Source: Cerioporus squamosus (taxonomy: Eukaryota; Basidiomycota; Agaricomycetes; Polyporales; Polyporaceae). From it: 50,486 bases of DNA. Shown piece by piece: positions 39,276-48,863 of the stretch; position 1 is the first letter of the stretch; each line of letters starts with the position of its first letter. Below the pieces are notes generated by a model that worked only from the letters and a program-made list of their open reading frames with translations, searched no databases and was not told where the DNA came from. The DNA is taken from assembly GCA_022592435.1 (NCBI GenBank), contig JABYQS010000229.1, positions 1-50,486 on the forward strand. Direction: 5' to 3'. Both the position numbers and the translations under genes were made by a program.

Positions 39276-40660
39276 TTAGTTCACTGGCAGCAGAAGGCCC
39301 TGGGATCGCTTCAGCCCACGAACAATTTCCGCGTGCAGCTCTTCCATCACGTCCTATCAGGGAGCGATGTGAAAGTAAACCGAGGTCAAGAGGAAGTACA
39401 AAGTTTGGTGACATTAGAACTCACCTTCACCGGCTTGATCTCATGCATCAGCGTAACGCCCAGCCCGCTGAAGATCACAGCGTAGTCAATGTCGTCGGTC
39501 TTCTGCCCCTCCTGGTACCGCTCCTGCAGAAGCTTAACCGGGAGGCCCACTTCAAAATCTTCATAGAGCCTGTTCCGGATCGCGCGCGCGTTGATGCCCT
39601 TGGGCCATCCAGTCAGGCCCATCGCCACGTCAGTCGCTGACGTCCGCACGGTCGAGCCCGAGTTGGCTGCGAGGAGCACGGGCTTCTGGTCGGCAGGCGG
39701 CCATGGGCACTCAGGCGTGAGCGTGAAGCGTGTGCCCAGGACGACTCCGGCCGCGCCTAGGGTGAGGTAGGCGGCAGCCTGGGTTCCGTTCGCGAGCCCT
39801 CCAGCGGCAAGGACCGGGGGCGCATTGTCGTGCGGGAGGGCTGCGAGCACTTCGGAGACGAGTGTGAAGGTGCTGGGTGCGTGACCACCGCCGTGGCCTC
39901 CGGCCTCAACGCCTGCACAACGATAGTGCAAGTCAGCACGTGTGCATCCACCGAGACGGTAGAGCGGGGGTACTGACAGGGTTCACAAACCTTGTGCGAT
40001 GATCACGTCGACCTTCCACTCATTCGCCGCAATGAGCGCCTCCTCGGTCGTCTGAACTTGGACGAAGATGAGCGGTTTGTGTTGAGAGCGCGCGGCTGTC
40101 GGAGAGTTACGGGCATACTGGATCCAGCGGTAGAGGTCATTGCCAAACGCCAGCCAGAACGCCTTGACGTTGCTATCGAGGATAGCGTCGACCTTGGCCT
40201 CTCCATCGGCTTCGTCAGCATCGAGCAACCACGCAATCAGGCCGACGCCTATGGGGAGCGGCTTATCCCCGAGGTCCGGATAGGTCTTCCGGAGGGAGGC
40301 GAGGTCCTCCCGCAGCTGATCAGGCGGGGTAAACGCTGGGTATGCGTCAGTATGTCAAGTCCATCTGTCAGCTCCGGATACTTAGAACGATCTCACCTGC
40401 TCCTAGGAAACCAAATCCGCCACCTCGGGTCGCCTCGGCCTGGGTATATCAAATCAGAGATGAGGTTGTACCAGAGATGAGGTTGTACCTTGAGCTGAAC
40501 GTAAGCTTACAGCGTGATGAGTGGTTGTCGCCAGGGCCATGGCAGCGCTCACAATTGGAACGGATATACCTGTAACATCGTGAGTATAGCTGAGACGTAA
40601 GTCTGGCCGAAGATCGAACATACCAAGAAGGCGAGTCAGACTGGTGTCAATGGGTTGCAT
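39276..40660 (-). CDS. Nitronate monooxygenase / 2-nitropropane dioxygenase family enzyme
   Basis: FMN-dependent TIM-barrel oxidase that converts alkyl nitronates (such as propionate-3-nitronate) or acts as an NAD(P)H:quinone reductase. Starts MQPIDTSLTRLLG at 40660; after an intron the barrel begins ISVPIVSAAMA. Then GGGFGFLGAG, LPIGVGLIAWLLD, KAFWLAFGNDLYRWIQYA, VDVIIAQG, the catalytic/FMN segment GVEAGGHGGGH, PPVLAAGGLANGTQAAAYLT and LGAAGVVLGTRFTLTPE. The end is FSGLGVTLMHEIKPVK plus a last exon ELHAEIVRGLKRSQG, stop TAA at 39276-39278. About six exons. The EAGGHGGGH motif and the glycine-rich phosphate loop are intact. It stands downstream of NAA10 on the same strand with a separate promoter. 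Confidence 0.9.
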
Positions 40661-41172
40661 GGTAGCACGATGTCGAGAGTGGGATCACTGCACGTCAATG
40701 AGTACTAGGTGTGTCTTCCCTATATACTGGCACTGAGTTAGGGGCGGCATGGAAGATGCACAAGAAGACCGAGGGAGGCCGCAGTTCCTTCGCAAGCCAC
40801 TCAGGTGACCTATAACAAATATGCTTGATATGGTTTGGAGTGTAGCCATTGGGTAGTAGAACGTTTCACAACACCGGCGTCCTCCACAGCCGCCGAGTAA
40901 CACTAAGTACTCGCAGCGATGCGGTCCGGGACGGACGAGACTTTAGAGCGGGCGATGAGGGAACGACTACCGGTTCCGCCGACAAAGGCCGGAAGCTCGA
41001 GCTCGAGAACAGGCTAAAACAAGGATGAATCTCAAGACAAATAAACCAGCTTGAGAATCAAGCGGCGAGGATTGAGATATCTGCAGTTCGGCGAGTCGGC
41101 GAGGTGATGGTAGTAGCAGTCAAAGCCGCGAGCAAGCGCTCAATTAGCACAGTAACAAAGTAGTAAGTAACG

Positions 41173-41177
<5 letters not shown>
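40661..41177. other. Intergenic region up to the LINE insertion
   Basis: Holds the promoter of the nitronate monooxygenase gene. The segment gtaagtaacgtttac next to the poly(T) is the insertion target of the LINE; a matching duplication was not found at the other end within the window. Confidence 0.5.

Positions 41178-41204
<27 letters not shown>
41178..41204 (-). other. Poly(A) tail of the LINE
   Basis: Twenty-seven uninterrupted T on plus. An unbroken tail of this length supports recent insertion. Confidence 0.9.
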
Positions 41205-41436
41205 GGTGGAGCGCATAAAGTCCTGAGCCACAGTGGTCCCCATAGGGGCTTGTCGTATAGCTCATGGTCAAAGAAATCCGACCGGACGCGCTAACCGACC
41301 TGTCCTCGGCCATAGGCTGAGGGCGTGTCGGTGTAGTAGTGTTGTCCACCGCGAGGAAATGCGTTTACGCACTACGTGTGGGACTCGAAACGCAGGGGGT
41401 GGGGAGGAAAGCGGGCACAGTCCGCCCGGGTTCCCC

Positions 41437-44400
41437 TCACCTCCCGCGCTTAATACCCACTAAAACCCCGCTGTTTGTAACCCACTTCGGAGGTAGGTTG
41501 TGTCCATTCTCTAGTACCGGGAGCCATATCCGTTCAACATTTTGCGCTGCCAGCGCCTTCCTTCCTTTGGCAATTGCGGCCGTCCGCCGGTCGAGGTCGA
41601 GCCTCGAGTTCACAGTCGAGAAGAAGCGGTTCGTGACTTCGCACTCTGTGAAGTGTCTGCCGTCGTTCTGAATCACCCGCTCACAGCGCAGTTTCCAGAT
41701 GAGGTGCAGAGCTTCACTACACAAAATGCACCATAGGCTCTCAATACTCGTCCTTCTTCCACCCTCTACTGTTTTGAAGACTGCGCATGCCGCACCGAAA
41801 GTGGTGCCCCAACAGGGCTCGTACCACTGCGCACCAGTGAGACGCCATACCCTCAGTAGCTGTTTCCAGATAGTCTCCTGACCAACCTCCTTGCAGTGGA
41901 AGATGATATGTGACATATCTTCGCACTCACCGCAGGCGGCGCATATTGCCCGTGTCTGTAGATCCGCCGGCATCTTCGGCCTCAGCCAGTGTCGTCCTAT
42001 CATGTAGCCGTCATGTATCGCCATCCACATGAACTGCGATGCGGGTCGCGATACATGTCGGTTTCGGAGGGACCGCCAAACGGTACTGTCGTGTGCGTGT
42101 ACACCGAAGGTCGCCAAAAGGCCGCTAGTAACGCGATCTAGGTTTGCGACCGCACTCGGCCTGGGACGTATCAGTGAGTCCTTCTTTGCTCGTATAGCAC
42201 GGTAAGCCAACTTCTGCGTGATAGATTGTAGTTTCGCGCCTGTTATCCGCAGGAGGGGCGGGATCTCAAGACATACTTGATCCCCATCAGGTTTTTCTGC
42301 GCCAGCCGCAGCCAGGCGGTCGGCTGCCTCATTACGTGGGTGGCCGCTGTGTCCCTTTACCCATTGGAAGATCGTATGGGCCCGTCGCGCGCGTAGCCTC
42401 GCAATGGTGGCACGCGTCAGGTCCGCGTTCTTCTGGGCAATGTAGCCGGTATCCTCATGCCTCTGTCGCCATTTCGTAAGGGAGTCCATGGTCGTTCGGG
42501 AATCCGTCTCCTGTACGACTCGAGTGGCGTCGTTTGCCCTTGACGTAGCCAGCAGTGTCGCTATGATTTCGCCTGTCTGGTTCGTTTGTTCCAGGTGGTT
42601 GGGGAGGCGAATGCTATTGTTGAGATCATGACCTGCCTCTACGAAGATCCCAGCACCCGCCTGCGCCGACTTGTCACCATTGTTGATGCATGCTCCATCA
42701 GTGGCGATCGTTAGCATGTGGCCGTCCTCGGCCAGTGTCATTTCCGGGGCCATATCCGTCAGCGGCTTGCCGTCTGTAAAGATGCGGAAAGCGTGGCCTA
42801 GATCTCCTATAGTCGTCACGGTCCTGTCGAAGGGGATGAGCTCGTCATTTGCGAGCTCCTGTCGCAACTCTTCCATGACGCGATGTTCGTCGTCTTCGGG
42901 CTGCCGCTTGCGAGGGTCCCATTTGCTCGGTAGGGTATCCAGCATCTGTTTTGCCCGAGTGCAGCAGAGATGTGGGTTGGAGCAGCCTTCGTCCGTTCGA
43001 AGGCGTACGCATGCCTGGCAGTTACAGGAGACTCTGGGCCGGTGAGCAGCCTCGTCGAGAGTCTGAGCAAGACGAGTGAAATCGGCGACAGTCCTCGCAC
43101 AGTGCGCCTGCTGCAGGCATGTCAGTAATCTTGATGGGACCGAGAGTCGCCCAAGCTTGATTCGATCGGCGTGTAGGTGGTCCCACATGGGCATCGCGTT
43201 GAGGATGGACCTTGAGAAAGCGAGACCCTCTATCCGTACGCCATGCTTTTTAGCAACCTCCATCATGCCCTTGAGTTCTTGTGGTAGGCCTCTCGCCTTA
43301 GGCTTCCACCGCTGTAGGAAAGGATTGCGGCGCAGATTGGGCTGCTTCAGCCTACAGTCCTTAGGGACATGGGCCGCCAACAGATCGTCGGCAAGGAAAG
43401 CCCATAGGGGTCGGTCTTCACTGTGGTCAAGATATGCCTTGAGCCACATGACGTCTATGGCCTCGTTCCTGGAATCGAGGTCCAGTAGCCCCAGTCCACC
43501 TTGTTCAACTGGTAGATATGTATGCTTCCTGCCGACCGGGGTGTTGTGGCGGCCATCCCATAGATACCCTCGAATTATTTTGTTTAGCCTCTTGACAATA
43601 ACCTCAGGCATCCGCTGGACAGTGGTGAGGAACTGTGTCATGCCTCCGACTATCATCTGGATAACATGCTTTTTCCCCTGCAGGGATGCATGGCCCTTCG
43701 ACCATCGAGCCATGACTTCCATGAGTGGCTTTCGCATTGCGACAATCTTTGTCAGCACCAGTGTCCACACTTCTACATTATCGATATTGTTGCCGAAGAA
43801 AGCTCCAAGGATACGAACTGCTTCTCCGTCTTGTGCGACATGAACATTTCGTGGATAGTTGTTCCAACCTCCTGTGGCCCTATATGTCTCCGCCATCTCG
43901 TGTCGGAAAGCAGGGCATCCGATTGGTATTATCTCAGTCTTCCCCATGTTGAAGCGTGCCTTTGCCGCAGAGCACCAGATGTCCAGGACTTCCTGCAGTG
44001 TCTGGAAGTCATCCCATTTTGAGAGGTATACGGTCGTGTCATCGGCAAACAATACTGCTTTCAGGATCTCCTCACATCTTGGGATGTTGAAACCTATCAG
44101 CGTAGACTTCCTAATCATCGCGGATAGAGGTTCGATGGCAAGATCAAAGAGGAGACAGGAGAGAGGGTCGCCCTGCCTCACCCCTCGATAGATACGGTAT
44201 GCCTTACTCAGGATGCCGTTTATCATCACCGAAGTTTCGGCACACGCATATAAGGATCGGATTAGTTGTATGAGTGTGGCTGGTATGCCAAACCTCTCAA
44301 GTACTTTCCATAGATAGTCATGTGCTATCTTGTCATAGGCTTTCTCCTGATCTAGGGCAACAATCGCCCCGTCCTGCTCTTTTTCTTCTGCCCAAAGCAT

Positions 44401-46497
44401 CATCATACGAGCCAGCTGTGTGTGATTGTGTATCCGTCTGCCTGGGATGAAACCAGCCTGGGCCTTGTGAATGAGGGTCGGCGCAACGTCTGCCAGTCGT
44501 ATAGCCAGGGTTTTGCTTAGGAGCTTGTAGTCCGTGTTCAGCAGGGTTATTGGTCGGTAGTTAACAATCCTTGTCCGCTCGCCTTTCTCCTTATAGATTG
44601 GGGCTATCCATCCTTTCGCAAAAGATGTGCCTGCATCGACCCCATGCACCCTTATATCATCATACGCGGCTCTCAGCAGCCTGATGATATCGAAATTTGT
44701 GCGGTTCGTATGCCTTGCATCCTCAACGTGCCGGGCCTGGAGGGTTTTCCATAGTTCGAAGGGGATGCCGTCGATGCCCGGGGACGAACCGTTCTTCGAG
44801 AAGCGCAGGGATAGCAGGACCTCCTCATAGGTGATCTCGTTGCCGAGTGCAGTTGCCTCAGTGTCTGTGACCTTTGCATCGAGGCAGTCCAGAGCGATCG
44901 TGATATCCTTTTCTCTCTCGGGTACAGTTTTGATATTAGGCTCATCTCGCTGGACATTCATGTGATGCGTCCTTGCCATCTCTGCCATCTTTACAGAATC
45001 CGCTTCATAGAGCTTCTCACCTACAACCCCGTACTGGCCCTCCTTCTCAAAGGCACTGATGATGTCCCTTGGCGCGCATTCACGGTGCAGTTTGGACCAG
45101 TATTTCGTGGGCCTCTCCCCATAGAGCCGGTGGGTGGCCCTTGAGTTCTGCTGTTGCTGCTTGAAACGTTGCTGTCTCAGCTGTCTGATTTGCTTGGTCA
45201 GAGCCTCTGCCTCCATCGTTCTGGCCTGCTCAGATAGTTCCTGGTTATCTTTGACTGTCTTTAAGGCCTTCTCCCGTGCTCGTATCTCGGCCAGTAGTTT
45301 GGGGACAATTGTCTTCTCTCGATCTCTTGCCAGCTTCATCGCCTCATTCTTGAAATCATGGAGGATTCGTTGCGGATTGTGGTTGGGGGTTCTTGTGCCA
45401 GAGTCTTCCAGGATTGTGAGTGCGCATAGGGCATCCAGACCCTTACGCTTCATGTCTTTGGCTAATTGTTTGTCTCTGATCAGGTGGAGAGGGAAAATCG
45501 GCCTTCCCCGGCCCACTATGGGAGCATTTTCTGGAGTGAGTTGGACTGAAATTATGCTGTGATCGGTCCTGACGCCCGCTTCGCAAATCTTCCACTCTCG
45601 TGTGTTGTCAAAAAATCTGGGGGTCACATAGATGCGATCTAGTCGAGAGAAGACTGCCTCTCGTCCAGTCCCTCTGTGAAAGGTGTACTCCCTTGTAGAG
45701 GGGTATGTCGCTCTCCAGCCATCGGCGAGCATAAGACCTAGGCTAGCTTTTAGCTCGTCTAGGGCGTGGATGGACCTATCGGGCCCTTCACTTATGGGGA
45801 GTCTGTCAAGACTATCCTCGACGTTGTTGAAATCACCAGCCATCATTTGAGGTCGGGGGCAGTGCGGGTGTTCCTCATAGTACTTGCGAACTGCCTGGAA
45901 GAAGAGCTGCCTCTCTGTCACCCCATTTGAGGTGGGTGCGTAGATGCACAGCACCACCTTCTTGTCTCCGCCCTGGCATGGGATTGTTGCCTGTATGGCT
46001 TTTCCAGGAATGATCTCTGTTGCCTCCGCTTCAGCAGTATTTATGTATCTGGCATTCAGAACTATGGCGACACCATCTCTCTGCGTAGGTGCAGCAGGGT
46101 TCACTGAATAGAGGATCTTGATCCGTTTAGCAAACATCTTATGGATTGCTGCGACACGTTCGGGTGTGAGATGAGTTTCTTGTAATAGGAGCGCACCGAT
46201 ACGATGCTCCGCCATTAGTCGGTAGATGCGTCCCCATTTATTTCCTGGGTGGTCCCTGACAAGATTTCCAAACCCATTCATGTTCAGGGATGCAAAACAT
46301 ATCGCCGCCCTACGGTCTTCCTTTCTTTTTGTCTTACTCTTTTGCGAGTCTGGGCCCGCACGGTTGCCATTCGTCGAGGAGTGTTGCTCGTGGTCTCGCT
46401 CCGTGGGTCGCACTGGGTCGCTGCCCCTCCCATTTGGAGTGGAGCCTCTCCCGCCCCTTGTGTCCATCTCGATTTCGCCGTCAGAAAGAGGGAACAT
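41437..46497 (-). CDS. LINE ORF2: AP endonuclease, reverse transcriptase and RNase H
   Basis: Intronless 1686-residue protein that nicks target DNA and copies the element RNA at the nick. The N-terminal third is an APE-type endonuclease (FASLNMNGFGN near residue 68, LLLQETHL near 110, AGDFNNVED near 222, RTDHSIISV near 312). The reverse transcriptase covers about 540-900, with PGIDGIPFELWK, YRPITLLNTDYKLLSK, AGFIPGRRIHNHTQ, GVRQGDPLSCLLFDLA and the catalytic FADD box near 820. A Cys-rich patch (CNCQACVRLR, NPHLCCTRAK) lies near 1150. RNase H follows near 1269 (ATDGACINNG, TGEIIATLLA, DSRTTMD, VKGHSGHPRNEAADRLA). Another zinc-like patch (CAACGECEDMSHIIFHC) is near 1520. No stop or frameshift interrupts it. 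The ATG at 46497 is the first in the frame; the true start could differ. Confidence 0.93.
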   Translation of the reverse strand: MFPLSDGEIEMDTRGGRGSTPNGRGSDPVRPTERDHEQHSSTNGNRAGPDSQKSKTKRKEDRRAAICFASLNMNGFGNLVRDHPGNKWGRIYRLMAEHRIGALLLQETHLTPERVAAIHKMFAKRIKILYSVNPAAPTQRDGVAIVLNARYINTAEAEATEIIPGKAIQATIPCQGGDKKVVLCIYAPTSNGVTERQLFFQAVRKYYEEHPHCPRPQMMAGDFNNVEDSLDRLPISEGPDRSIHALDELKASLGLMLADGWRATYPSTREYTFHRGTGREAVFSRLDRIYVTPRFFDNTREWKICEAGVRTDHSIISVQLTPENAPIVGRGRPIFPLHLIRDKQLAKDMKRKGLDALCALTILEDSGTRTPNHNPQRILHDFKNEAMKLARDREKTIVPKLLAEIRAREKALKTVKDNQELSEQARTMEAEALTKQIRQLRQQRFKQQQQNSRATHRLYGERPTKYWSKLHRECAPRDIISAFEKEGQYGVVGEKLYEADSVKMAEMARTHHMNVQRDEPNIKTVPEREKDITIALDCLDAKVTDTEATALGNEITYEEVLLSLRFSKNGSSPGIDGIPFELWKTLQARHVEDARHTNRTNFDIIRLLRAAYDDIRVHGVDAGTSFAKGWIAPIYKEKGERTRIVNYRPITLLNTDYKLLSKTLAIRLADVAPTLIHKAQAGFIPGRRIHNHTQLARMMMLWAEEKEQDGAIVALDQEKAYDKIAHDYLWKVLERFGIPATLIQLIRSLYACAETSVMINGILSKAYRIYRGVRQGDPLSCLLFDLAIEPLSAMIRKSTLIGFNIPRCEEILKAVLFADDTTVYLSKWDDFQTLQEVLDIWCSAAKARFNMGKTEIIPIGCPAFRHEMAETYRATGGWNNYPRNVHVAQDGEAVRILGAFFGNNIDNVEVWTLVLTKIVAMRKPLMEVMARWSKGHASLQGKKHVIQMIVGGMTQFLTTVQRMPEVIVKRLNKIIRGYLWDGRHNTPVGRKHTYLPVEQGGLGLLDLDSRNEAIDVMWLKAYLDHSEDRPLWAFLADDLLAAHVPKDCRLKQPNLRRNPFLQRWKPKARGLPQELKGMMEVAKKHGVRIEGLAFSRSILNAMPMWDHLHADRIKLGRLSVPSRLLTCLQQAHCARTVADFTRLAQTLDEAAHRPRVSCNCQACVRLRTDEGCSNPHLCCTRAKQMLDTLPSKWDPRKRQPEDDEHRVMEELRQELANDELIPFDRTVTTIGDLGHAFRIFTDGKPLTDMAPEMTLAEDGHMLTIATDGACINNGDKSAQAGAGIFVEAGHDLNNSIRLPNHLEQTNQTGEIIATLLATSRANDATRVVQETDSRTTMDSLTKWRQRHEDTGYIAQKNADLTRATIARLRARRAHTIFQWVKGHSGHPRNEAADRLAAAGAEKPDGDQVCLEIPPLLRITGAKLQSITQKLAYRAIRAKKDSLIRPRPSAVANLDRVTSGLLATFGVHAHDSTVWRSLRNRHVSRPASQFMWMAIHDGYMIGRHWLRPKMPADLQTRAICAACGECEDMSHIIFHCKEVGQETIWKQLLRVWRLTGAQWYEPCWGTTFGAACAVFKTVEGGRRTSIESLWCILCSEALHLIWKLRCERVIQNDGRHFTECEVTNRFFSTVNSRLDLDRRTAAIAKGRKALAAQNVERIWLPVLENGHNLPPKWVTNSGVLVGIKRGR

Positions 46498-47126
46498 GCC
46501 TCCATTTTCGTCCCAGTTATCAACAGTTCCGCGGCGGGCATGTGCGCCGGGGGAACCTCCTACTGGAGCGAAGCGCAGATGACCAAGACCAGTTGAGTTG
46601 CCCGTGTGGTATTCAGGGTTTAAAATGTTGTGGTTCGCAGTTGCTCAGTGTCGGCCGGGGTACAACCATACCCCCGACCCGAGACAGATAGGTGCCCTCT
46701 GTCAGAGGCGACGAAAGCGAAAGTACTCGACCGCGGAAAGTCTTGTAGCAGACGCGCGCCCGCGCACGGGCACGACTCGTCACGCCTAAATAGGCTGCCG
46801 TGTATATTCCAGCAGAGCTTCCTGTGCGTAGCCAGTATGTTACGCTCTGTTGGGGCTTGCGTTTGTCGGCGGTACCGCAGTTCGCCGCGCACCAGTGCTG
46901 TACCAGATCTCGGGTTGCCATCCCGAGCGCACTCCAATGGACGCTAGGGTCCTAGTGGGGGTTCAGTAGCTTGGATCGCTCGCCTCGTGTAGGGGAGGAG
47001 AGGAGTAAGGTGAGTGGGGTTGATCAAATTAACGTTTGCTTTACAGTACAGATGCGTGCTCGTCAGTCCCTGTGGGATCACTGCTAAGTGGGCAGGGCAG
47101 CGTGTCCCACTTTTCTACTCTTCGCT
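46498..47126 (-). other. Spacer between LINE ORF1 and ORF2
   Basis: About 630 bases without a convincing frame. Such a long gap is unusual for a two-ORF LINE, where frames normally abut or overlap; part of ORF2's N-terminus or ORF1's C-terminus may have been lost here by frameshift. Confidence 0.45.
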
Positions 47127-48863
47127 CTACCTGCCACGTCGCTCGTCTTGGTCAAAAACCTGGTAGCGGCGACGTTGCTGGGGCTGCTGGTGTCCTCCAG
47201 ACCGCTGCGATCTACCCACCGGCGTGCGTGTGCGCCAGCCTTCGCCGTGTCCTGGGTTGTCGCGCCCATCCCTGCCATGCTGACTTCCACCAGTCTCCCA
47301 CTCACGGCCCCCATATGGCCGGCCTCCCCGCATACTGCCGCCTCTCGACGCGCCTCCTCGAGAGCCCGGCGGGGCGTCCCGCCTCGTGTCCAAGATCTCC
47401 GCCGTGTGGGATAGGGCGCCCTGGCGCGTGCCTTGCCAACCCTCCATGTCGGGGAAAGGACACTTCATCGTGTCGTGATCGACCCCGCGACATCCGCCGC
47501 AGTAGTAGATCGCGCGCGTGACACCTGTCCCGTTGAGGAAGTTGTTGAACTCGCACCTCCTCAGAGCCGTCACCCAGGTCCGGAATTCAGCCATGTCATC
47601 CGTAGGTGGTTCCATAAAGACGTTTGCCACGAAATCTCCCTTGTCCAGATCCGCGATGCGCACTTCGAGGGTGCTGAGGATGTAGGCAGTGCGGTCCTCG
47701 CTCGAGATCGTCCTGAGGCTCCTGCAGCTCCTCGCCATCCGCGTGATCCATTCGAGCATCTCCGATCCCTGTAGTACCTCGAGAACCGCCGCCCGTATGA
47801 CCGCAACGTCTGGGCGAAGGAAACCGACGATGCCGCAGACCCACTTGGGATTCCCGAGTCGCCTCGGGTAGGTGATGATGCTCACTCCATTCGAAGATGC
47901 GACCCGGATGGCCGTCATCATGGCGGCTCCGCGCGAGGTGAGGCCCCGGATCCCCCAGGTGAAGGGGAGTTCGCGTGCGCTAAGGCGTCGTGTCGGGTCC
48001 GGGTGTGGGGGAACTATGTGGAAAGCGGTCTCGCCGGTGACGTAGGTGACCAACGTAGCAGCCGCGCCTTCAACGTGCCGGTTTACGACGCCATTGGACG
48101 TGAAGCGATAATTGTAGGCCGTGAAGATAACGGCTGTCGGGTCGCTCCACAAAGTTTGTTGCCATCCGGCTGACTGCCCGCTCACGAGCCTCTCCGGGTC
48201 GTCAAAGTGGACGACCCACCGTCGGTCTCGAGGGTTCTCTGCGAGTGTTGGCACGCCTTCGTGCTGTGGTGCCATGGCGACGGCGGTAGGGAGCATCTCG
48301 TAGTCGCGCCAGTCCTCCATATCGTGCATCGGTGCGTCCTCAAGCTCCTCGTCACGCCAGGTAGCGTCGACATTATGGGTCCGCTGTTCAACGTCCGCGT
48401 CACCCTCCGCCGTCCGGGGAAATGCCCGAACCGATGCTCGCCGCGACGCTGCACTCGTTGTGTCGTGCTCCGAAATGGAGCCATCGCGCACAGAGATGGG
48501 CCTGGTGCGCCTGGCCGCCTGGCAGTAGCTGGCTGCATCATCGCCATTGGTGCTTCGGGTGCGTTTCGCCTGGTTGCGACGCTGCTCGTGCTGGTACTGC
48601 CAGGCCTTGGTGTGCGGTATCGGGGCGAAAGTCATGTTGTTCGTACTTGGAGTGTCGTGCGTTCCCCAGTCTTCGACGGCTGGAACCCGGTGCCTGCCGT
48701 CGGAGCCGGGGATCGAATGGTCCCAGTGCCGCGGTGCGTATCCCCCGCGCCATTTTGTCTCCCCATCGCGGCGTCCGGTTGCGAGCGCGCGCGGGGGCGG
48801 GTCCGCAAAAACCTCGCGAAGCCCGTTTGTCGCGCCACCGCTGCGTCCCGTCCTCGTGGCCAT
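47127..48863 (-). CDS. LINE ORF1: gag-like nucleic-acid-binding protein with CCHC knuckle
   Basis: A 578-residue gag-like protein that would coat element RNA. The middle contains a conserved domain of basidiomycete LINE gag proteins (RRWVVHFDDPERLVSGQS, FTWGIRGLTSRGAAMMTAIR, GFLRPDVAVIRAAVLEVLQG). A zinc knuckle CGGCRGVDHDTMKC (C-x2-C-x4-H-x4-C) sits near residue 458. The C-terminus is RGG-rich (GGASRGGSMRGGRPYGG) and basic, suited to RNA binding. The start at 48863 is the first ATG of this frame; related proteins often have a longer N-terminus, and upstream remnants in other frames suggest that it has been cut off by frameshifts. Confidence 0.8.
   Translation of the reverse strand: MATRTGRSGGATNGLREVFADPPPRALATGRRDGETKWRGGYAPRHWDHSIPGSDGRHRVPAVEDWGTHDTPSTNNMTFAPIPHTKAWQYQHEQRRNQAKRTRSTNGDDAASYCQAARRTRPISVRDGSISEHDTTSAASRRASVRAFPRTAEGDADVEQRTHNVDATWRDEELEDAPMHDMEDWRDYEMLPTAVAMAPQHEGVPTLAENPRDRRWVVHFDDPERLVSGQSAGWQQTLWSDPTAVIFTAYNYRFTSNGVVNRHVEGAAATLVTYVTGETAFHIVPPHPDPTRRLSARELPFTWGIRGLTSRGAAMMTAIRVASSNGVSIITYPRRLGNPKWVCGIVGFLRPDVAVIRAAVLEVLQGSEMLEWITRMARSCRSLRTISSEDRTAYILSTLEVRIADLDKGDFVANVFMEPPTDDMAEFRTWVTALRRCEFNNFLNGTGVTRAIYYCGGCRGVDHDTMKCPFPDMEGWQGTRQGALSHTAEILDTRRDAPPGSRGGASRGGSMRGGRPYGGREWETGGSQHGRDGRDNPGHGEGWRTRTPVGRSQRSGGHQQPQQRRRYQVFDQDERRGR

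Noticed and set aside
43076..43843. Plus-strand frame of 255 codons inside the LINE
   Set aside because: Antisense shadow of ORF2, whose RT motifs are unambiguous.
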